Assembly (NCBI GenBank): GCA_009760855.2
Contig: WPIO01000261.1
Coordinates: 111,715-175,714 of the forward strand
Direction of reading: 5' to 3'
DNA length: 64,000 bases
Origin: Cristatella mucedo
Taxonomy: Eukaryota; Bryozoa; Phylactolaemata; Cristatellidae
In this document: piece by piece, positions 35,970 to 48,704 of the stretch
Layout: every line of letters begins with the position of its first letter
How positions within the stretch are numbered: the stretch's first letter is position 1
Position numbers and translations under genes: made by a program
Notes under the pieces: generated by a model
The model's input: only the letters and a program-made list of their open reading frames with translations
The model's database searches: none
Told to the model about the DNA's origin: nothing

Positions 35970-37015
35970 ACTTACTAAAGGTTTGCGATGACAGTACAAT
36001 TTAGGTAGCTGCTGCAATATCTTTTGCGTCGCTTTGCCAGTGTAGGGGTAGGCTAGCTTCAGCTAGGCAGGCAAGGCAATCATGCAAGCACGAACTCGTG
36101 AGATGCTATTCTGTTTATAAATTTCCCTCCATATCTAGCTATCACTAGGGTGAACTCAAGTCACCTTATCTCACCTGCTTGCCAGACAGCAGCGAAGAAA
36201 TTGCCGTATCTGTTGTGGCACTTATAAAAACACGGGAAACGCTCTCACGATGGTAGCGTCCCTCCGGTCGCCAAAGGACATGTTTGGGGAGGCCACAAGC
36301 AGTTCCGTGTACTGGCACAGCATGCTGCGACCGATGCACTACTCCATGCATGCTGCCTGTCGAGGGATTCAGTTGTAATACGATAGTGTGAGCTCGTGCC
36401 TTTGCTCATGTCAGGTGCACTCCACAACATTTGATATTGCAATACAGTCGTCTCGTTGTTGAAAATGCTATCTGAGCAGAAAGGTTAGCCGGATTTTACT
36501 GACGTCTGCTCCTAGCATTCGATCTGCCATCTGATGATCTAAAGGGCACGGCCATTTACCAAAAGCAGGCAAAGCTCCGAACAACCTTGCAATAGGAAGA
36601 TTGCTGTGTACCTTTCGCTTTCATAATAGCTAAAGCTGAAGCTGGCAAAGTAATCCTCGGTCTTCCCTTCGTCGATAGGCTACCCAATGAGGTCGACCGT
36701 CTCAGGCGTGCCGGCATGAGTGGTTTCTCTGCTGCTATTTCTAATGGATCTCTTGGTAGCGCTTCATAAAACTGATCGCCGAGTTCGGCTTGAGCACCTA
36801 GGAATTATTTGAGCACATTGGCATCACTTGAGGGAGAGGGAATCTCACACTCGCACCTTGCTACAATTCCTTAGGCCCTACCTCAGCAGGACTCTTCAGA
36901 GAATATACAGTGATAGACAGTCATTGACTTATGCTTTTAAAGCATGGTAAACTAAAGGGCAGCTCGATGTCCATTTCCATCAATATGTTTTCTTCCTCTT
37001 GCGCACTGTGTGCTC
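35970..37015. other. ERR intron sequence, no gene seen
   Basis: I searched the minus strand here for a further zinc-finger exon and found none. Confidence 0.5.
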
Positions 37016-37017
37016 TT

Positions 37018-37018
<1 letters not shown>

Positions 37019-37061
<43 letters not shown>

Positions 37062-37366
37062 TCTCTCTCCTCTCTCTCTCTCTCTCCTCTCTCTCTATCC
37101 TCTCTGTCTCTCTCCTCTCTCTCTCCTCTCTCTCTCTCTCTCTCCTGTCTCTCTCTCTCTCTCCTGTCTCTCTCTTCTCTCTCCTCTCTCTCCTCTCTCT
37201 CTCCCCTCTCTCCCCTCTCTCTCTCTCTTTCTCCTCTCTTCCTCATCTCTCTTTCCTTTCTGTCCTTCCTCTCTATCTCTTTCTCTTCTCTCTTCTCTCT
37301 CTTTTCTCTCTTCTTTCTCTCCTCTCTCTCCTCTCTCTCTCTCTCTTTCTCCTCTCTCTCCTCTCA
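37019..37366 (+). repeat. CT-rich microsatellite tract
   Basis: About 350 bases of (CT)n with interruptions. The long serine/leucine and arginine/glutamate frames in it are artefacts of the repeat. It lies next to the truncated 5' end of a LINE. Confidence 0.95.
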
Positions 37367-37539
37367 TAAGCGAATTCCGTAACTCCGCTTTGATCACTCC
37401 CTGCCTTCAAGCACACCTAAGTTCCGCTTGCAACTTGTAATACCAACATTCGCCACCGAATGCTTCAAATCAAATTAAATGGCGATACAAGTCAGTAGAT
37501 AATTATGATCTGTATTAGCATGAATCAGACTTGAATCCC

Positions 37540-38725
37540 AAACTCAAACGTCAAAGATCATCCGAGGTACCTCTGAAATATGGGGTACCTCAGTGCTCCG
37601 TGCTAGGTCTGGTTCTTTTCACGGTTTATACGCTTCCTCTTGCCGATGTGATTGCCCTACACAATCTAGGCTTTCACTTCTATTTGGATGACACTCAGTT
37701 GTACCTTTGCTTTGATCCCTCCCAGTTCTCCAGAATGTTGAGTTCTCTCAACTTCCTTGCCACATGTATTGATGACATCCCCACATGGATGGAAGCAAAC
37801 TTTCCTCAATTGAAAGATGATACAATTAACTTACTAGTTGTGGGCACGCAAAGTGTGATTCAGGAATTAGAAAGGTAACTCAAAGTCGGCTCTTCCAGAA
37901 TATCTCCTGCTGAATCTGCACTAAATCTGTCATTTTCCAAAGAGACCTTTCATTAGACAACCACATCAGCCCCACAGTCATATCTGCCTACTTCAGCTAC
38001 ATAAAATTGCTATAATTCGGGTTTGTTTAGTGAAGTATACCATATCTAAACTGTTCCATGCATTTGTGACATCCCATTTTGACTTCTGTAACTCACTGCT
38101 TTGTCGGTCTACCGGCCTGTGCAATCAGGCGCTTAGAGCTGGTGCAAAACTTCAGATAGGCTTGTCTGTCGTGAGCATCGCTGTTGTAAGATCTCACCAC
38201 TTCTTGCCAACCTGTCTCTCCCAGTCAAGCAACGCATCTGCTTCAAGGTTTCGTCACTCACCTTTAGGTCCTTTCATTATTTGGCTCCAGCCTACCTATC
38301 AGATCTAATCGCCTACCAGGCTAAGCGTCGTAAGCCTGCTTTTAAGCCTGCTTTTCGGAATTTGTTCACCCATACCTTCTACAAATAAATCATTTGGAGA
38401 CCGTGCATTTATTTCGTATGCTCCCAAAGCCTGGAACTCCCTCCTGACTTGCATCACGACACCTCCTATCTTGTCCATAATTAAAAAGAAACTAAAGACG
38501 CATCTATTAATGGCAGCATTTAGCAGTACCCTGTGGTACTTCCTTTACGTTTATGCGTGATGACACTGTCCATGTAACCCCAAACCATTTTACTGTCATT
38601 GTTTATTGAGCATGCTACCACTAACCATTGGATCGCGCTTCCTTTGCAGAAATTGCAAAGTGCCTAGAAAGAGATTTAAGTTATCTGAGGGCGCTATAGC
38701 AAGCGTATTATTGTTCTTATTTATT
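37540..38725 (+). mobile_element. LINE (CR1/L2 type), reverse transcriptase fragment to 3' tail
   Basis: It includes the catalytic region: GVPQCSVLGLVLFTVYTLP and HFYLDDTQLYLCFDPSQ (YADD reads YLDD). Further downstream it has the same conserved blocks as the copy at 35 kb, with frameshifts near 37880 and 38300, and the tail at 38650-38725. The 5' end is truncated beside a long CT tract. Confidence 0.88.
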
Positions 38726-38734
38726 ATCCCCACC

Positions 38735-38840
38735 AATTGAAGCGGATGATAAAGGATCCCCACCACCGTATTTGAACCCACGACCTCTGGGTCGAGGTCG
38801 CGAAAAGCAGAAGCCTTACGTAGTGTTCCATCACGGCTCA
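38735..38840 (-). mobile_element. tRNA-derived SINE (second type)
   Basis: Reverse-complemented: AAGGCTTCTGCTTTTCGCGA, B-box-like GTGGGTTCAAATACGG, then GGTGGGGATCCTTTATC. It is wedged between the 3' end of one LINE copy and the truncated end of an opposite one. Confidence 0.7.
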
Positions 38841-38864
38841 TCAAAGATGTTCTCGCAAATGCAT

Positions 38865-39500
38865 GAACCAATTAGTCTTGCAATGCACATGGGAAGTTAA
38901 TGTGGTCGTCCAGTAGGTTACTTTGGAATAGGACACCTAGCATTCATCCAGATGCTACTGGGGGTACACTGCCGGATCTGGTATTGAGGGTTAGCTTTCC
39001 TATTTCTGATTCACACTAGGTTGTTTAGTTTTACCATCATTTTATTTGAGAAAGTGTGCTGTCATCCAAGTGCTTATATCCGCAATGCAGGCAGTAAGAG
39101 TTTACAAAGATTTTGACGGGCTGGAAGGTATGGAGCGATCAAAGCATAGGTATAGCTGTGTGTCATCTGCATAAATGTAAAGGCTTAGGTTTCGCTAGGC
39201 AATCATGGTGATTAAATCTGCCAGAAAAAGAGCATACAATGCGCAAAGACATTTACGAGGCACGGATCTCAGGGAACCTAGCAGGGTTAGCGATACTTTG
39301 GAGGCCCATCGGATGGCCGTTGCCAGTTGACAACAATGCTCTGAAGTCGTACAAGAGACAGGACATCAACCATTTCGGAATAGTACAAGGGATATCTAGG
39401 TGAGATAAAAGTCACTCGTGAAGGATTTTATGATCAACAGTATGCAACTCAGCTGCCGAAAGCTCCAGTAAAACAAGTCAGGGATACATATGCAGCCTTT
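38865..39500 (-). mobile_element. LINE (CR1/L2 type), inner reverse transcriptase fragment
   Basis: Reverse-complemented it reads, in broken frames, an ELSAAxxHTVDHKIL block (fingers/palm), a YALFLADLI block and YADDTQLYL near 39150-39175. Both ends are truncated. It shows the canonical YADD that the neighbouring plus-strand copy has lost. It lies about 180 bases from the second zinc-finger exon of the ERR gene. Confidence 0.8.
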
Positions 39501-39678
39501 TTGAGTCTGTGGAGTAGCTCTGAAAACTTAATCGAAACTACTTAGCAGGTTAGTTGGCCCGTACATCACAGTCACCTAACGTCCGGGTCTCAAATTCAAG
39601 CAAAATACAATATTTCTGGAGAATGCAAGAGCCGGATGATCGATAGAGTGGCCGTCTATGATGGCTTCTATGTCTCAC

Positions 39679-39795
39679 CTTCACGCATCATTCCCACGGC
39701 CAAACATTTTTGCAGCCGGCAAGCTTGGCAAGTTTTCCGGTTGTCCTTGGTCACCTCACAGCCACTAGTAGCAAGACAGGAGTACACGACGTTGC
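39679..39795 (-). CDS. ERR: ERR-type nuclear receptor, exon with second zinc finger
   Basis: This 117-base exon encodes the second zinc finger. Four cysteines are spaced as expected (YSC, SGC, KTC, QAC) and are followed by [13 protein letters not shown]. The exon starts after the acceptor CTTTTAG, completing the split glycine of the first-finger exon, and ends at the donor GTGAGA (39673-39678) within the next glycine codon. Length, phase and both splice sites are those typical of second-finger exons. It lies only 129 bases downstream of the first-finger exon. The usual SCPAT of this finger reads SCLAT here, a mild divergence. A decayed LINE copy lies about 180 bases further downstream, in the next intron. 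Confidence 0.93.
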
Positions 39796-39924
39796 CTAAA
39801 AGAGGCCACAGTCTCTAATAGCCGGCAAAAGCGCCAACGGCATTATGTACAAAGTCCGACGCAGTCTTGGTGTATGCACTCCATCCGCTAAGGCGCTGGT
39901 GACGCTGTCGAATCGTGCACTCAC

Positions 39925-40038
39925 CTTGCACAGTCCTTTTGAAGAAAGCTTTACAGGCTTCGCAGCTAGACACTCCGTAGTGAAAGCCCGACGCCAGATC
40001 GCCACATATGCAGCAGAATTTACAGTCGCTCTCACCAG
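39925..40038 (-). CDS. ERR: ERR-type nuclear receptor, exon with first zinc finger
   Basis: This exon encodes the first C4 zinc finger of a nuclear receptor DNA-binding domain. The readable core is [14 protein letters not shown] followed by [15 protein letters not shown]. The P-box EACKA is the one used by estrogen-related receptors; steroid receptors carry EGCKA or GSCKV there. The exon ends in a split glycine codon before the donor GTGAGT at 39919-39924. This is the intron position between the two fingers that is conserved in many nuclear receptors. The acceptor is less certain: I place it after an AG at 40039-40040, which gives phase 1 like every other intron of the gene, but the tract before it is a poor polypyrimidine stretch. 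The frame stays open upstream for several codons. ERR proteins act in the nucleus and bind the TNAAGGTCA half site; that is family knowledge. Confidence 0.88.
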
Positions 40039-40783
40039 CTACTATAACGCCGACACAGTTGCACAATTTGAACGTGAGGCAACCAATGTTGGCGAGAAGC
40101 GTTCTTGTGGTAAATATGCAAAACTTATGACCTTGTTCCGAGTCAAGTCGTGCAGAAATGGCTAAATGTATATGTAGCTAAGTAATTTTCTATAGCGATT
40201 TAACTATTTTAGCGTTTTGACTTCCTATCCAATGTCATAACTAGTTTTAAAATAAACGATTGCGTTTTACTTTTGTCTATTGAGTGTGCCGTGCGTGAAA
40301 ACGTGTGAGAGAGAGAGAGCTGTCGCACACCGGAAGATCGAATTGGCAATACGGCAGGCAGTGTTTCAAGAATCAAAGAGCTAGTGGCCATGACGACTAA
40401 CTCTAGTCCAGAAGAGTATGTAAAGTCATAAATCTGCCTGCTATTCTTCTTTAGCCACTTCCACCTGAGTGGTTGGCTTTTGCGGTACAGCAGATCCAAC
40501 ATCCTTCCTGCCAAAAGAAGCCGGCGGTTCATCCATTGACTTCTAAAATGGTAGCCAAGCTGCAAGGCCACACAATTGGAAGCCCCGCTTCAGCACACCA
40601 TTCAAAAAACATAATAAAGAACGAAATGGCAAACAAGCTAGCGAAAAGCAGAACAAAGCACGAAATGCCAAGTACCAGTTAAAGAACCTCCTCACGGGCG
40701 TAGAGGCTACCTGACTGCCACTAGGACAAGGCATACTAAAGCACGACCTTTGGCGACCAGCCGGCTACGTAGGCTTTAGAGCA

Positions 40784-41110
40784 TTACTGATGCATCACCC
40801 TTTTCTGTAAACCAGGGATTAGACGACCGCCATCTCCTTCCATCACACGGGTCCCAACCGACTCCACCACATTTTCGGCAGCTTTCCAATCGCCGGCTTG
40901 GTTGCTGGGATAGAAGCATATCTCGATTGCAGCGATATTAAGAGTCCACTGCAGTGGCCTAATAGCTTTCTTTGGCAGCCCAGCCAAAAGGGAATTACAA
41001 TAATCAAGCCGAGACAGAACTAAAGAGCTAGTTAAATTCTTTACAAGCCGCTGTGGGAGATGTAGTTTGAGTGTATGCCTGCACCTCTGATGAGCCTGTG
41101 ATGTGGCATG
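40784..41110 (-). mobile_element. Second LINE family, reverse transcriptase fragment
   Basis: The minus strand reads LVKNLTSSLVLSRLDYCNSL followed by LLAGLPKKAIRPLQ, a C-terminal reverse transcriptase block. It is related to, but distinct from, the main family here (which has HAFVTSRLDFCNSLL). Both ends are truncated. Confidence 0.65.
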
Positions 41111-43429
41111 GACACAGGCCGGTAACTGCTGGTTGCCAGATGGTGGATTCACCATCAGGGTCGGCTGCTGCACAGTTGTGGTCCTCGATGAATCATCGGG
41201 GTCAACCAGAGGAGTGGAGGAGAAGAGACTTGAGTGTGAGAAGGGGGCAAAGGCAGTCGTGCGTCTTGCTGCTTAGTGCCTTGTGCAATAAACCGTTGGC
41301 GTTGTTCTGGGCCACCGTTCTGTATGCCGAACCACACTGGTAACACTTTCAGAGACTTTCACACAGCGTGGTTTCATCCACTCCCGAGATGTTGGAGGTG
41401 CTCTACTACCTGATCTTGCCGTATTCAACGCATTGCTTCTTCCGAGTCCCAGCCTTGTCGCCATCGGCATGTATTAATTGGTGCGTCAGCATTAGCATGC
41501 CAGAAGATCGAATAGAAAATACGGCACAGAGTGCATTAAGTACCGCAAGACACTAAGCTGGAGCTAGTGACCATTATGGCCGACCCACTTTTTTCTTTAA
41601 GCGATTACTTCTGGATGTTGTTATCGTACAGCAGACCAAACAGGGTGCAAGATTTCTGAGCTGGTCAACGTTCCCTGCTGCTGCTGTTGCTTTTATTGGC
41701 AAGTGCTTCGCTGCTGGATGCCTCTCCGGCTAACATTTGGATATCAGGTAACTACAATCGCTGTGCACACAGACACTAAATATTAGCGTATTCATTGCAA
41801 CCTCAAAACCCACACCCTGCATCGACAGACACGGCACTCCAACGTTCACCCCATTCTCTTCAACATTATACGGGCATTACCAGGATTAAAAAAGGGAGCG
41901 CGACCAGTTGATCCTTGTAAGTTGCCAATCAATGCCAAAAAGCAAGTTTGATTCTGTCAAGAAAGGATCAATGTTGATCTTTAAGCTCTTCTCTTACACT
42001 CGAATGAATTCCGAGTCATGAAACAGTTATAAGGAATTGTTAAACAGTGACTGGAATCTTGTGTGATATCTTGCCTGCCTGGTCAACCGAATGGCTCTTT
42101 TCTGATCAGTACAGGAAGCAAAGCAGAATAGACGCGAGCCACATTTATTTTCCATTGGCATCTAGACAATCATTACGTTTTTTAACACGGGAAGTAAAAA
42201 GATCATAAGAGAAATAATTTAAATTGAATTAATAACGACGGCCTGAAGTCTAACAGCTCAAAATTAGCCCAGTGTTCCTGATCTTAAAATTCTTATTGTA
42301 GTTTTAAATGTAATGGATGGCGTAATGACATTGAACTAGTGGTGTCAGATTTCATTTTATTGACACATTTCAGGTTCACTCTAAAAAAGAAGGAATAACT
42401 TAAAGCTACCCCCTATATAAGATGAAGCAAAAAGATCGATTTCCCAAGAGTAATTCACAAATACAAGCCACCTGAATAATTAAGATCTTCTTAAATTTCA
42501 GTTCCAGTTCAATGGTCTGTTGACTAGGCACGTTAAGTCTGGCTCCAGAGCTGCCCTGTCGCTGCTAAGTACTGCCCGATTCGATCAGACTCCCGACGGT
42601 AGCAGTGGCACTAACTGTCGAGGGTCTCGGAACATTCTGGGACTAAGCCCAATGCTGTGGGTTGGATGTGAGACTCCATTCGCAGAGCTAGCTGGAAACA
42701 ACAGTGAAGTAAAAGCTTATAGTTACCTAGAACGCTTCGCATCTGTGCAGACAGCATTGATGCTCCGTCTTTTAGCGAACCAGCCAGCATGAATGTTCGG
42801 AGCTCGGGAACCACCACCAAAGCTAAGGGGAGCAGGAGGACATCTGTGGCAGCTTCCCAACTCGTCGTGAGCTCCCGGGTCCATCACCTGAGCGTAAGCT
42901 AAGTAAAGCCTAGATTTCGAAGCTGCAGCGAAATTCGTGACCTCAGAGGTTAGTGCGAGCTGGTTCATTCCACAGTCGCACTAGTGGAGCATCGGAGAAT
43001 TATCAGTTAATTCAACGACGCCAGCAGAGCGAGGCAGCTGCTATGAAGCTGCAGAAGCAAATAATCGTAAATAGAGTGTATCCAACAGCGAAGGCGCTTT
43101 TCTGCTTCATCCTCAGCGTCTGTTCAAACCTCAGCTCGGTCACAAACTGTACAACACACTTCTACCTGAGTGGCTCACTCACTTGTGGGAGCTTTCACAC
43201 GGTATGCAGTTGCCTGCCAAGTCTGCCACGTGACCAACAATTTATGCGAAGCAAACATGGAAATATCTGTACGCTCCTTTGCTGCTTAAAGTTCTTCTAA
43301 ATGTCCATAGAAATCACTGCTAGAATGAAAAGCCTTTCTTAAAATAAATATATAAACAACGAATATAAGGTGATAGATATGATATGCAACCTTAAATACA
43401 TATTTACCTGTGTTCGCGGCGCGCGTGCG

Positions 43430-43576
43430 TGCCTATGTGTGTATGTGTGTATGTGTGTCAGTGTGTCTGTGTGCATGCGCGTTCGTGTGCTGGCGTGTGC
43501 GTCTGTGGGTGCATGGGCTTGTGCAAGCGTGTGGAGTGCTCACTTGCATGCATGCGTACCTGTGTGTGTGTGTGCT

Positions 43577-43628
<52 letters not shown>
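43430..43628 (+). repeat. GT and AT compound microsatellite
   Basis: Interrupted (GT)n followed by a (TA)n run at 43578-43625. Confidence 0.9.
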
Positions 43629-43629
<1 letters not shown>

Positions 43630-45581
43630 CTGGCAGAGTGGGGGCTTGTGAGAAGCTTCAAAATATTTGTAAATGATGGAGCTTTTTGTCTGGTACAGCT
43701 GTCGTAGATTTACGAAAAAGTACCGATAGCACAATTCATACCAATTTCCAAATTGCTACATTGAGCTTCGATGGTGTTAGCAAGATTCAATCGCACCACA
43801 AGGGTCAGATGAGAGTAGCTTGAAATCTCCAACTTCAGTGAATTAAAACCTGCGACTCCCCGACTTCAGCAGAGACAATCTCGGAAGACAGAATTCCTTT
43901 TAGCAAGGAGCTTGGCAAGATTTTCCCTGAAGTACGACCGTCGGCCAGTCAAATCACCTAGGCTGGCCATTCCGTCAGATTGAGTTAAACAGCATTCGTT
44001 TTCGGGCGCCTAATTACTCGCGAAAAGTCCAATATAAACTTTCACACATGGCTGCCTCCTGTCATTCAGCCAATACCAATTTTAAAAAACTGACCTTTTT
44101 CCGATTTCTTTTAGTTTTGTTTGATTTGGTTTTTTCAATGCCTACGGTGTGGTTTTGTTTTTAGCAAATTTAGTGTTGATCTTCTTTAGGTTCTAACTTT
44201 ACCTTTTTAGTTGTTTAAGGCAGTTTCTAACTAGCCTACTTTTCAACTTCTACAATTTATTTCAATGCATGAACGATAGTTGCGATTTTCTGCCTGCTCG
44301 GGAACGAATCAAACTTCACCCACACTAAGCAGTGCAATTTTACAATTTTCACAATTCACGAGCAACCCGCGGATGGACACAGTCCGGTAATCGGATTAGG
44401 TTCGTTACCCGGAACACCTTTGTATATACAAATGTTAAAAAAAGATGCTTTAGCGGCTTCTGAACTAAAGTGCTTTGCCACATACCGCTTTCGTAATGAT
44501 GCTTGTCCTTGCCGATTAGGGACATACCGTAGAAGCTGGTGATTTTATGCATGGCTTGCGTATCGTGGATATTTCGCTACTTTCTGATGACTATTGTATT
44601 AGAAAATAGTAGCAATAAAGCGTTCCTTACCCTAATATGTCTATAATGAAATGCCAGTGCACTAGATGAACCAGATTATGACTAAAAAAATAAAAAATAA
44701 TATTATTTTGCCCAGAGAACCACTGTATGCCGACTGATGTAAAGCCGGAGGCAAAACTCCAACCTGGCTCAACCACAAGCTCAACTGCCAGTGCATTACG
44801 ACTAGGATTTTTATAAGGCCTAACCATAAATTCTGTCGAAGCCGTATTCTAAGCATAATAATTCAGGAACCACAAGTAATAACTAGCTGGTCACAATCTA
44901 GCTTATGTAGCAAGCCAACTTGTAGATGTGTGTGGGTTGAGTGTTTGCTTGTATGTGTTCGTGTTAATAGTCTCTGCCTACAAAATATGTGTTCGCGTGC
45001 GTGCGTGCGTTTATATTAATATTTGTCTACGCATAAATATATATATATATATGTGTTTTATAGTACATTATTTCTCTGGCATACACATCTTACGAACAAT
45101 CGTCTCACGATTTTTTATTTACAAATTGAATATTTTCGTAGTAAGAGCATAGAAAACCTGTTCACTAACCTCTAAATACGGTTGTAATATTATTTGAGCC
45201 CTTTGTATATGAAATAACACTCTTCGGTTATTATTACTCTCGTATAACCTCAAATATTAGACAAATGAAGAGAAAATACGACATATTAGACGTTATGAGG
45301 ACCATATTATTTTACATTTTATTAAAAACAGTTCTTATAATCAACTACTAACTTATGAAAATAGTGCAACTTGTTTGATGATGAAGCTATGAAGATGATG
45401 TTCTACACAGCAAAGAAAAACGCTCACACATGAGGACCTGTCGAGCAGCTATACCAGGCGTTGAAGAATCAGCAGGGCTGACAACCAAGCCAACTAAATT
45501 ATTTTCACCATTTCGATCAACTATGTAAGGATGTATTTGAAAAACCGCGATAGAGTGAAGCATCGACACTGAAGGGACGAC

Positions 45582-45682
45582 TGCACACACACACACACAC
45601 GCACGCACGCACGCACGCACACACATTCACACACGCACACGCGCACGTACGCACGCACGGATGCGCGCCCACGCACACACAC
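45582..45682 (+). repeat. CA/CACG microsatellite
   Basis: (CA)n then (CACG)n with interruptions. Confidence 0.9.
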
Positions 45683-45744
45683 GTGCAGGCGAGGGAAATG
45701 CCGCGGTACAAAACACGCACCTGTATAAAGTAGGCTGATTAAAG

Positions 45745-45905
45745 AGCCTAATTGTGTATGTAGCAGACGGGCATTGATGATTGTCACCACTGCTTGCATT
45801 GGTCAATGATTGGTCGACCACTACACGACTCGAACCCATGACCTGGATCGTGGAGAGCTAGCCTAGCACCTTCCCCTGAGCCAAGACCCAGGGGAAACTG
45901 ATGCT
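45745..45905 (-). mobile_element. tRNA-derived SINE (third type)
   Basis: Reverse-complemented: CTTGGCTCAGGGGAAGGTGC, a B box GGGTTCGAGTCG, then GTCGACCAATCATTGACCAA and GCAAGCAGTGGTGACAATCA. Confidence 0.65.
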
Positions 45906-46341
45906 TGTATCTGTATACAAAGTATATAGGCATGTATTGAGTGAATATATATCGTTCTAAATTGTATAATGCTGAGATCATTCTAAATTGTATTCAACGA
46001 GACGATAATCAGAAAATTTAAACACACATGCATGCACATGGTGAATTTTAAGCAAGGGATACATGTGCTTAAGAAAGGGGTCTTACCAATATCATACTAA
46101 TGTCAAGGCGAAATCAGGTCGATGATGAGGAAGCGTACACACTCGAAAACCGATAAAGGTATAAACAAGCCTGTATAGTACATAGGCATTTGTGTGATTG
46201 CACGAGTGTTATCACGTGCAATAATATGCCGCACTGATAAAGCCCGTAGCGAACAAAGTCAGACAAGTAATTAGCAATACAGGTGCTGCCTGAAATTGAT
46301 GGATTAGAGTTTTTGCATTCTCAGCTCAGCACGTACACAAG

Positions 46342-46370
46342 CTCACACACACACACACACACACAGGCAC
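46342..46370 (+). repeat. CA microsatellite
   Basis: A short (CA)n run downstream of the candidate first exon, in its putative intron. Confidence 0.85.
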
Positions 46371-46445
46371 CCACACAGGCACACGGACACACATAATTAC
46401 GAAAACATGTACACTCGCCATCGTTCTGATGTAAATTTTACTTAC

Positions 46446-46701
46446 TAGCACAGACGCTGTTTGCCACAACCGAGCTGCTCTCCTTAGTGGTGCAAGAGTT
46501 TTCTTCGGTCAAGCCCTCATGCCACCATGGAGTCGGGCTGCTTCCACGTCTGCTGCTCCCACGGCTGCTGCTGCTGCCGCTCGAACTGCCGTTATTGCTG
46601 CCGCCACCGCCGACACTGCAGTCCCTGCCGCTGCCGTCGTCGAAGCCACCGCAGCTGCTGTTGTAGATGCTGTTGCCACTGCTGCCGAGGCTGCCGTTCA
46701 T
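46446..46701 (-). CDS. Candidate N-terminal (A/B domain) exon of the ERR gene
   Basis: From an ATG at 46699-46701 the minus strand reads 85 codons rich in glycine and serine (for example GGFDDGSGRD, SSSGSSSSRGSS). It then meets a strong donor GTAAGT at 46440-46445 in phase 1, the phase needed to join the first zinc-finger exon 6.4 kb away. Nuclear receptor A/B domains are often low-complexity and serine-rich, and they are poorly conserved, so homology cannot be judged by eye. Upstream of the ATG lies a long GA/CT tract through which the frame stays open. A second, weaker candidate phase-1 donor (GTAACT) lies near 42725. Treat this as a hypothesis. Confidence 0.35.
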
Positions 46702-46857
46702 TGCAAAGTTGGAATGGCGAACCAAGCTACTAGCAATCTGTTTGTGACGCACACTGACGTGTTGGCCGACTAGGCCGACCCTGGTGGCTAACCACAGAGG
46801 CCAAGCAGACCGATGGCAACAACCCAGCTCACCCCTCCCCCCAGCCGCTGTACTTCC

Positions 46858-47251
<394 letters not shown>

Positions 47252-47929
47252 AGCCCCTCCTGATGTCTCCTATCTTGAAAAACGACTCGTGTACGTGAGT
47301 ATCAACATCTTCTCAATAGGTTCGTGCTAGTATATTCTCAGGAGTTGAATAAATGGGTCACAGATTTAAAAAATATAATAACACTATTCTGGGTTACCCA
47401 TAAGCATTGAGCAAGTGCACCACCTATGTGGGCGTGTCATCACCATCACGTATTTCCTTCCCCAGCCGACATTCCGTCTGCCTAACGGGCTATGTCTACG
47501 TCGGCAAATGGCATTGCCTTACCGCGAAATTCACTTCTAGCCTGTGCGTCGACCTGTGCGCACGCTATGCACACTCTTCTGTCTTAGCAACACGTGATCC
47601 GGCACGACGGCTACAACACGAGTATGTAGGAGCGCCGGCGTTTGTCACCGTCGCCTGCGTATTCATACAGCCGTCGTCTCTACTACGGCAACTTGCTTGT
47701 AGGGGTCTTCGTGCATCATCGCGCCGCCATTGCACGCACAAGCCCCTACACAGACCAACAGGATTAGAAAAATGATTTTCTCTCTCCCCTTCTCTGCCTA
47801 AAACTATCGTAATCTCTCTATCCGTCTTTCTTAACTCATCCGTCACTTGACTTCTATTATTTACTTAGCCTTCACCTTCCTTCTCTTCGCTTCGTCCCAG
47901 CGCCTTCCCAGCTTTAATTGTCATTTCCT

Positions 47930-48420
47930 TTTCACCGGGCTACTGAAAAAAGCCACTAGGCTACTGCATCTAGTGATGAACATGGCTGCAGTATTGGTTT
48001 GCAAACTCCGGAGGTCTGTCAGTGTGTTTCATCTACTGAAAGAGATTGTTTGGCTGCCTATTGATCAACGGATACAGATTTACGTTCTTACGCTGACCCG
48101 CCAAGGCTCGTCTCCTTCATGCTTAGCTTAACAGCTGCGCCAGTTTCGACCTCTTCGAGCCCTTAGGTTCAGTATTGACAATAAATTGGCTGTTCCGTTC
48201 CTCCACATAAAGAGACCGTCGGCTTGAGAAGCTTGTCCTCCGTAGGTCTTTGACTGCCCAACTCACTTCCCCAATCGTAAGCAAAGACATACATTATCCT
48301 GCTGTTGACTGTGGCAATGCTTTCTAGTCACCTGAGCTGCTACTTCTATGCTACTCACTACCTCCGTTGCTCCCCTGACTCAGCTATGCTTCTCACTTTG
48401 TCATCGTTGCGTGAGATTAA
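47930..48420 (+). mobile_element. Second LINE family, reverse transcriptase fragment
   Basis: It reads GLLKKATRLLHLVMNMAAVL, then LKEIVWLPIDQRIQIYVLTL, the equivalent of the HWLPVKQRIDFKVL block. It then continues in other frames to about 48420. It belongs with the copy at 40.8-41.1 kb. Confidence 0.65.
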
Positions 48421-48704
48421 GTCTGTGGGTTACCGAATGCGTTCTGAATGCTGCATAGGCTTTGCTTGAGCAGTAAAAAAAAATGTAGGCGTAACAGCAA
48501 TCACGTAGTCTTTGTGACTTTTTCGAGTTGCAGATGGACATTTTTCCATCCACGTATACACGCTCGATCCGTCGACTTGGCAAAACACTCCCAACTTCCG
48601 AACCTCTACGCCTATTTGCCTTGTTTCGTCCATCTTCCGAACTCACCTAATGCGTAGCTCTTAAAAAATAGTTTGATTTAACAGCCTCATTAAAACAGCG
48701 GCAG

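Larger units (their letters stand above)
41115..46440. other. No firm gene seen
   Basis: Microsatellites and a SINE. A minus-strand frame near 42725-42860 ends in a weak phase-1 donor and is an alternative, less likely, upstream ERR exon. Confidence 0.4.

Noticed and set aside
36166-36442. Minus-strand frames with several Cys as a further zinc-finger exon
   Set aside because: The second finger was found at 39679-39795; spacing here does not fit C4 fingers.
36931-37440. Long Ser/Leu and Arg/Glu frames on both strands
   Set aside because: They are products of the CT microsatellite; any frame through it is open.
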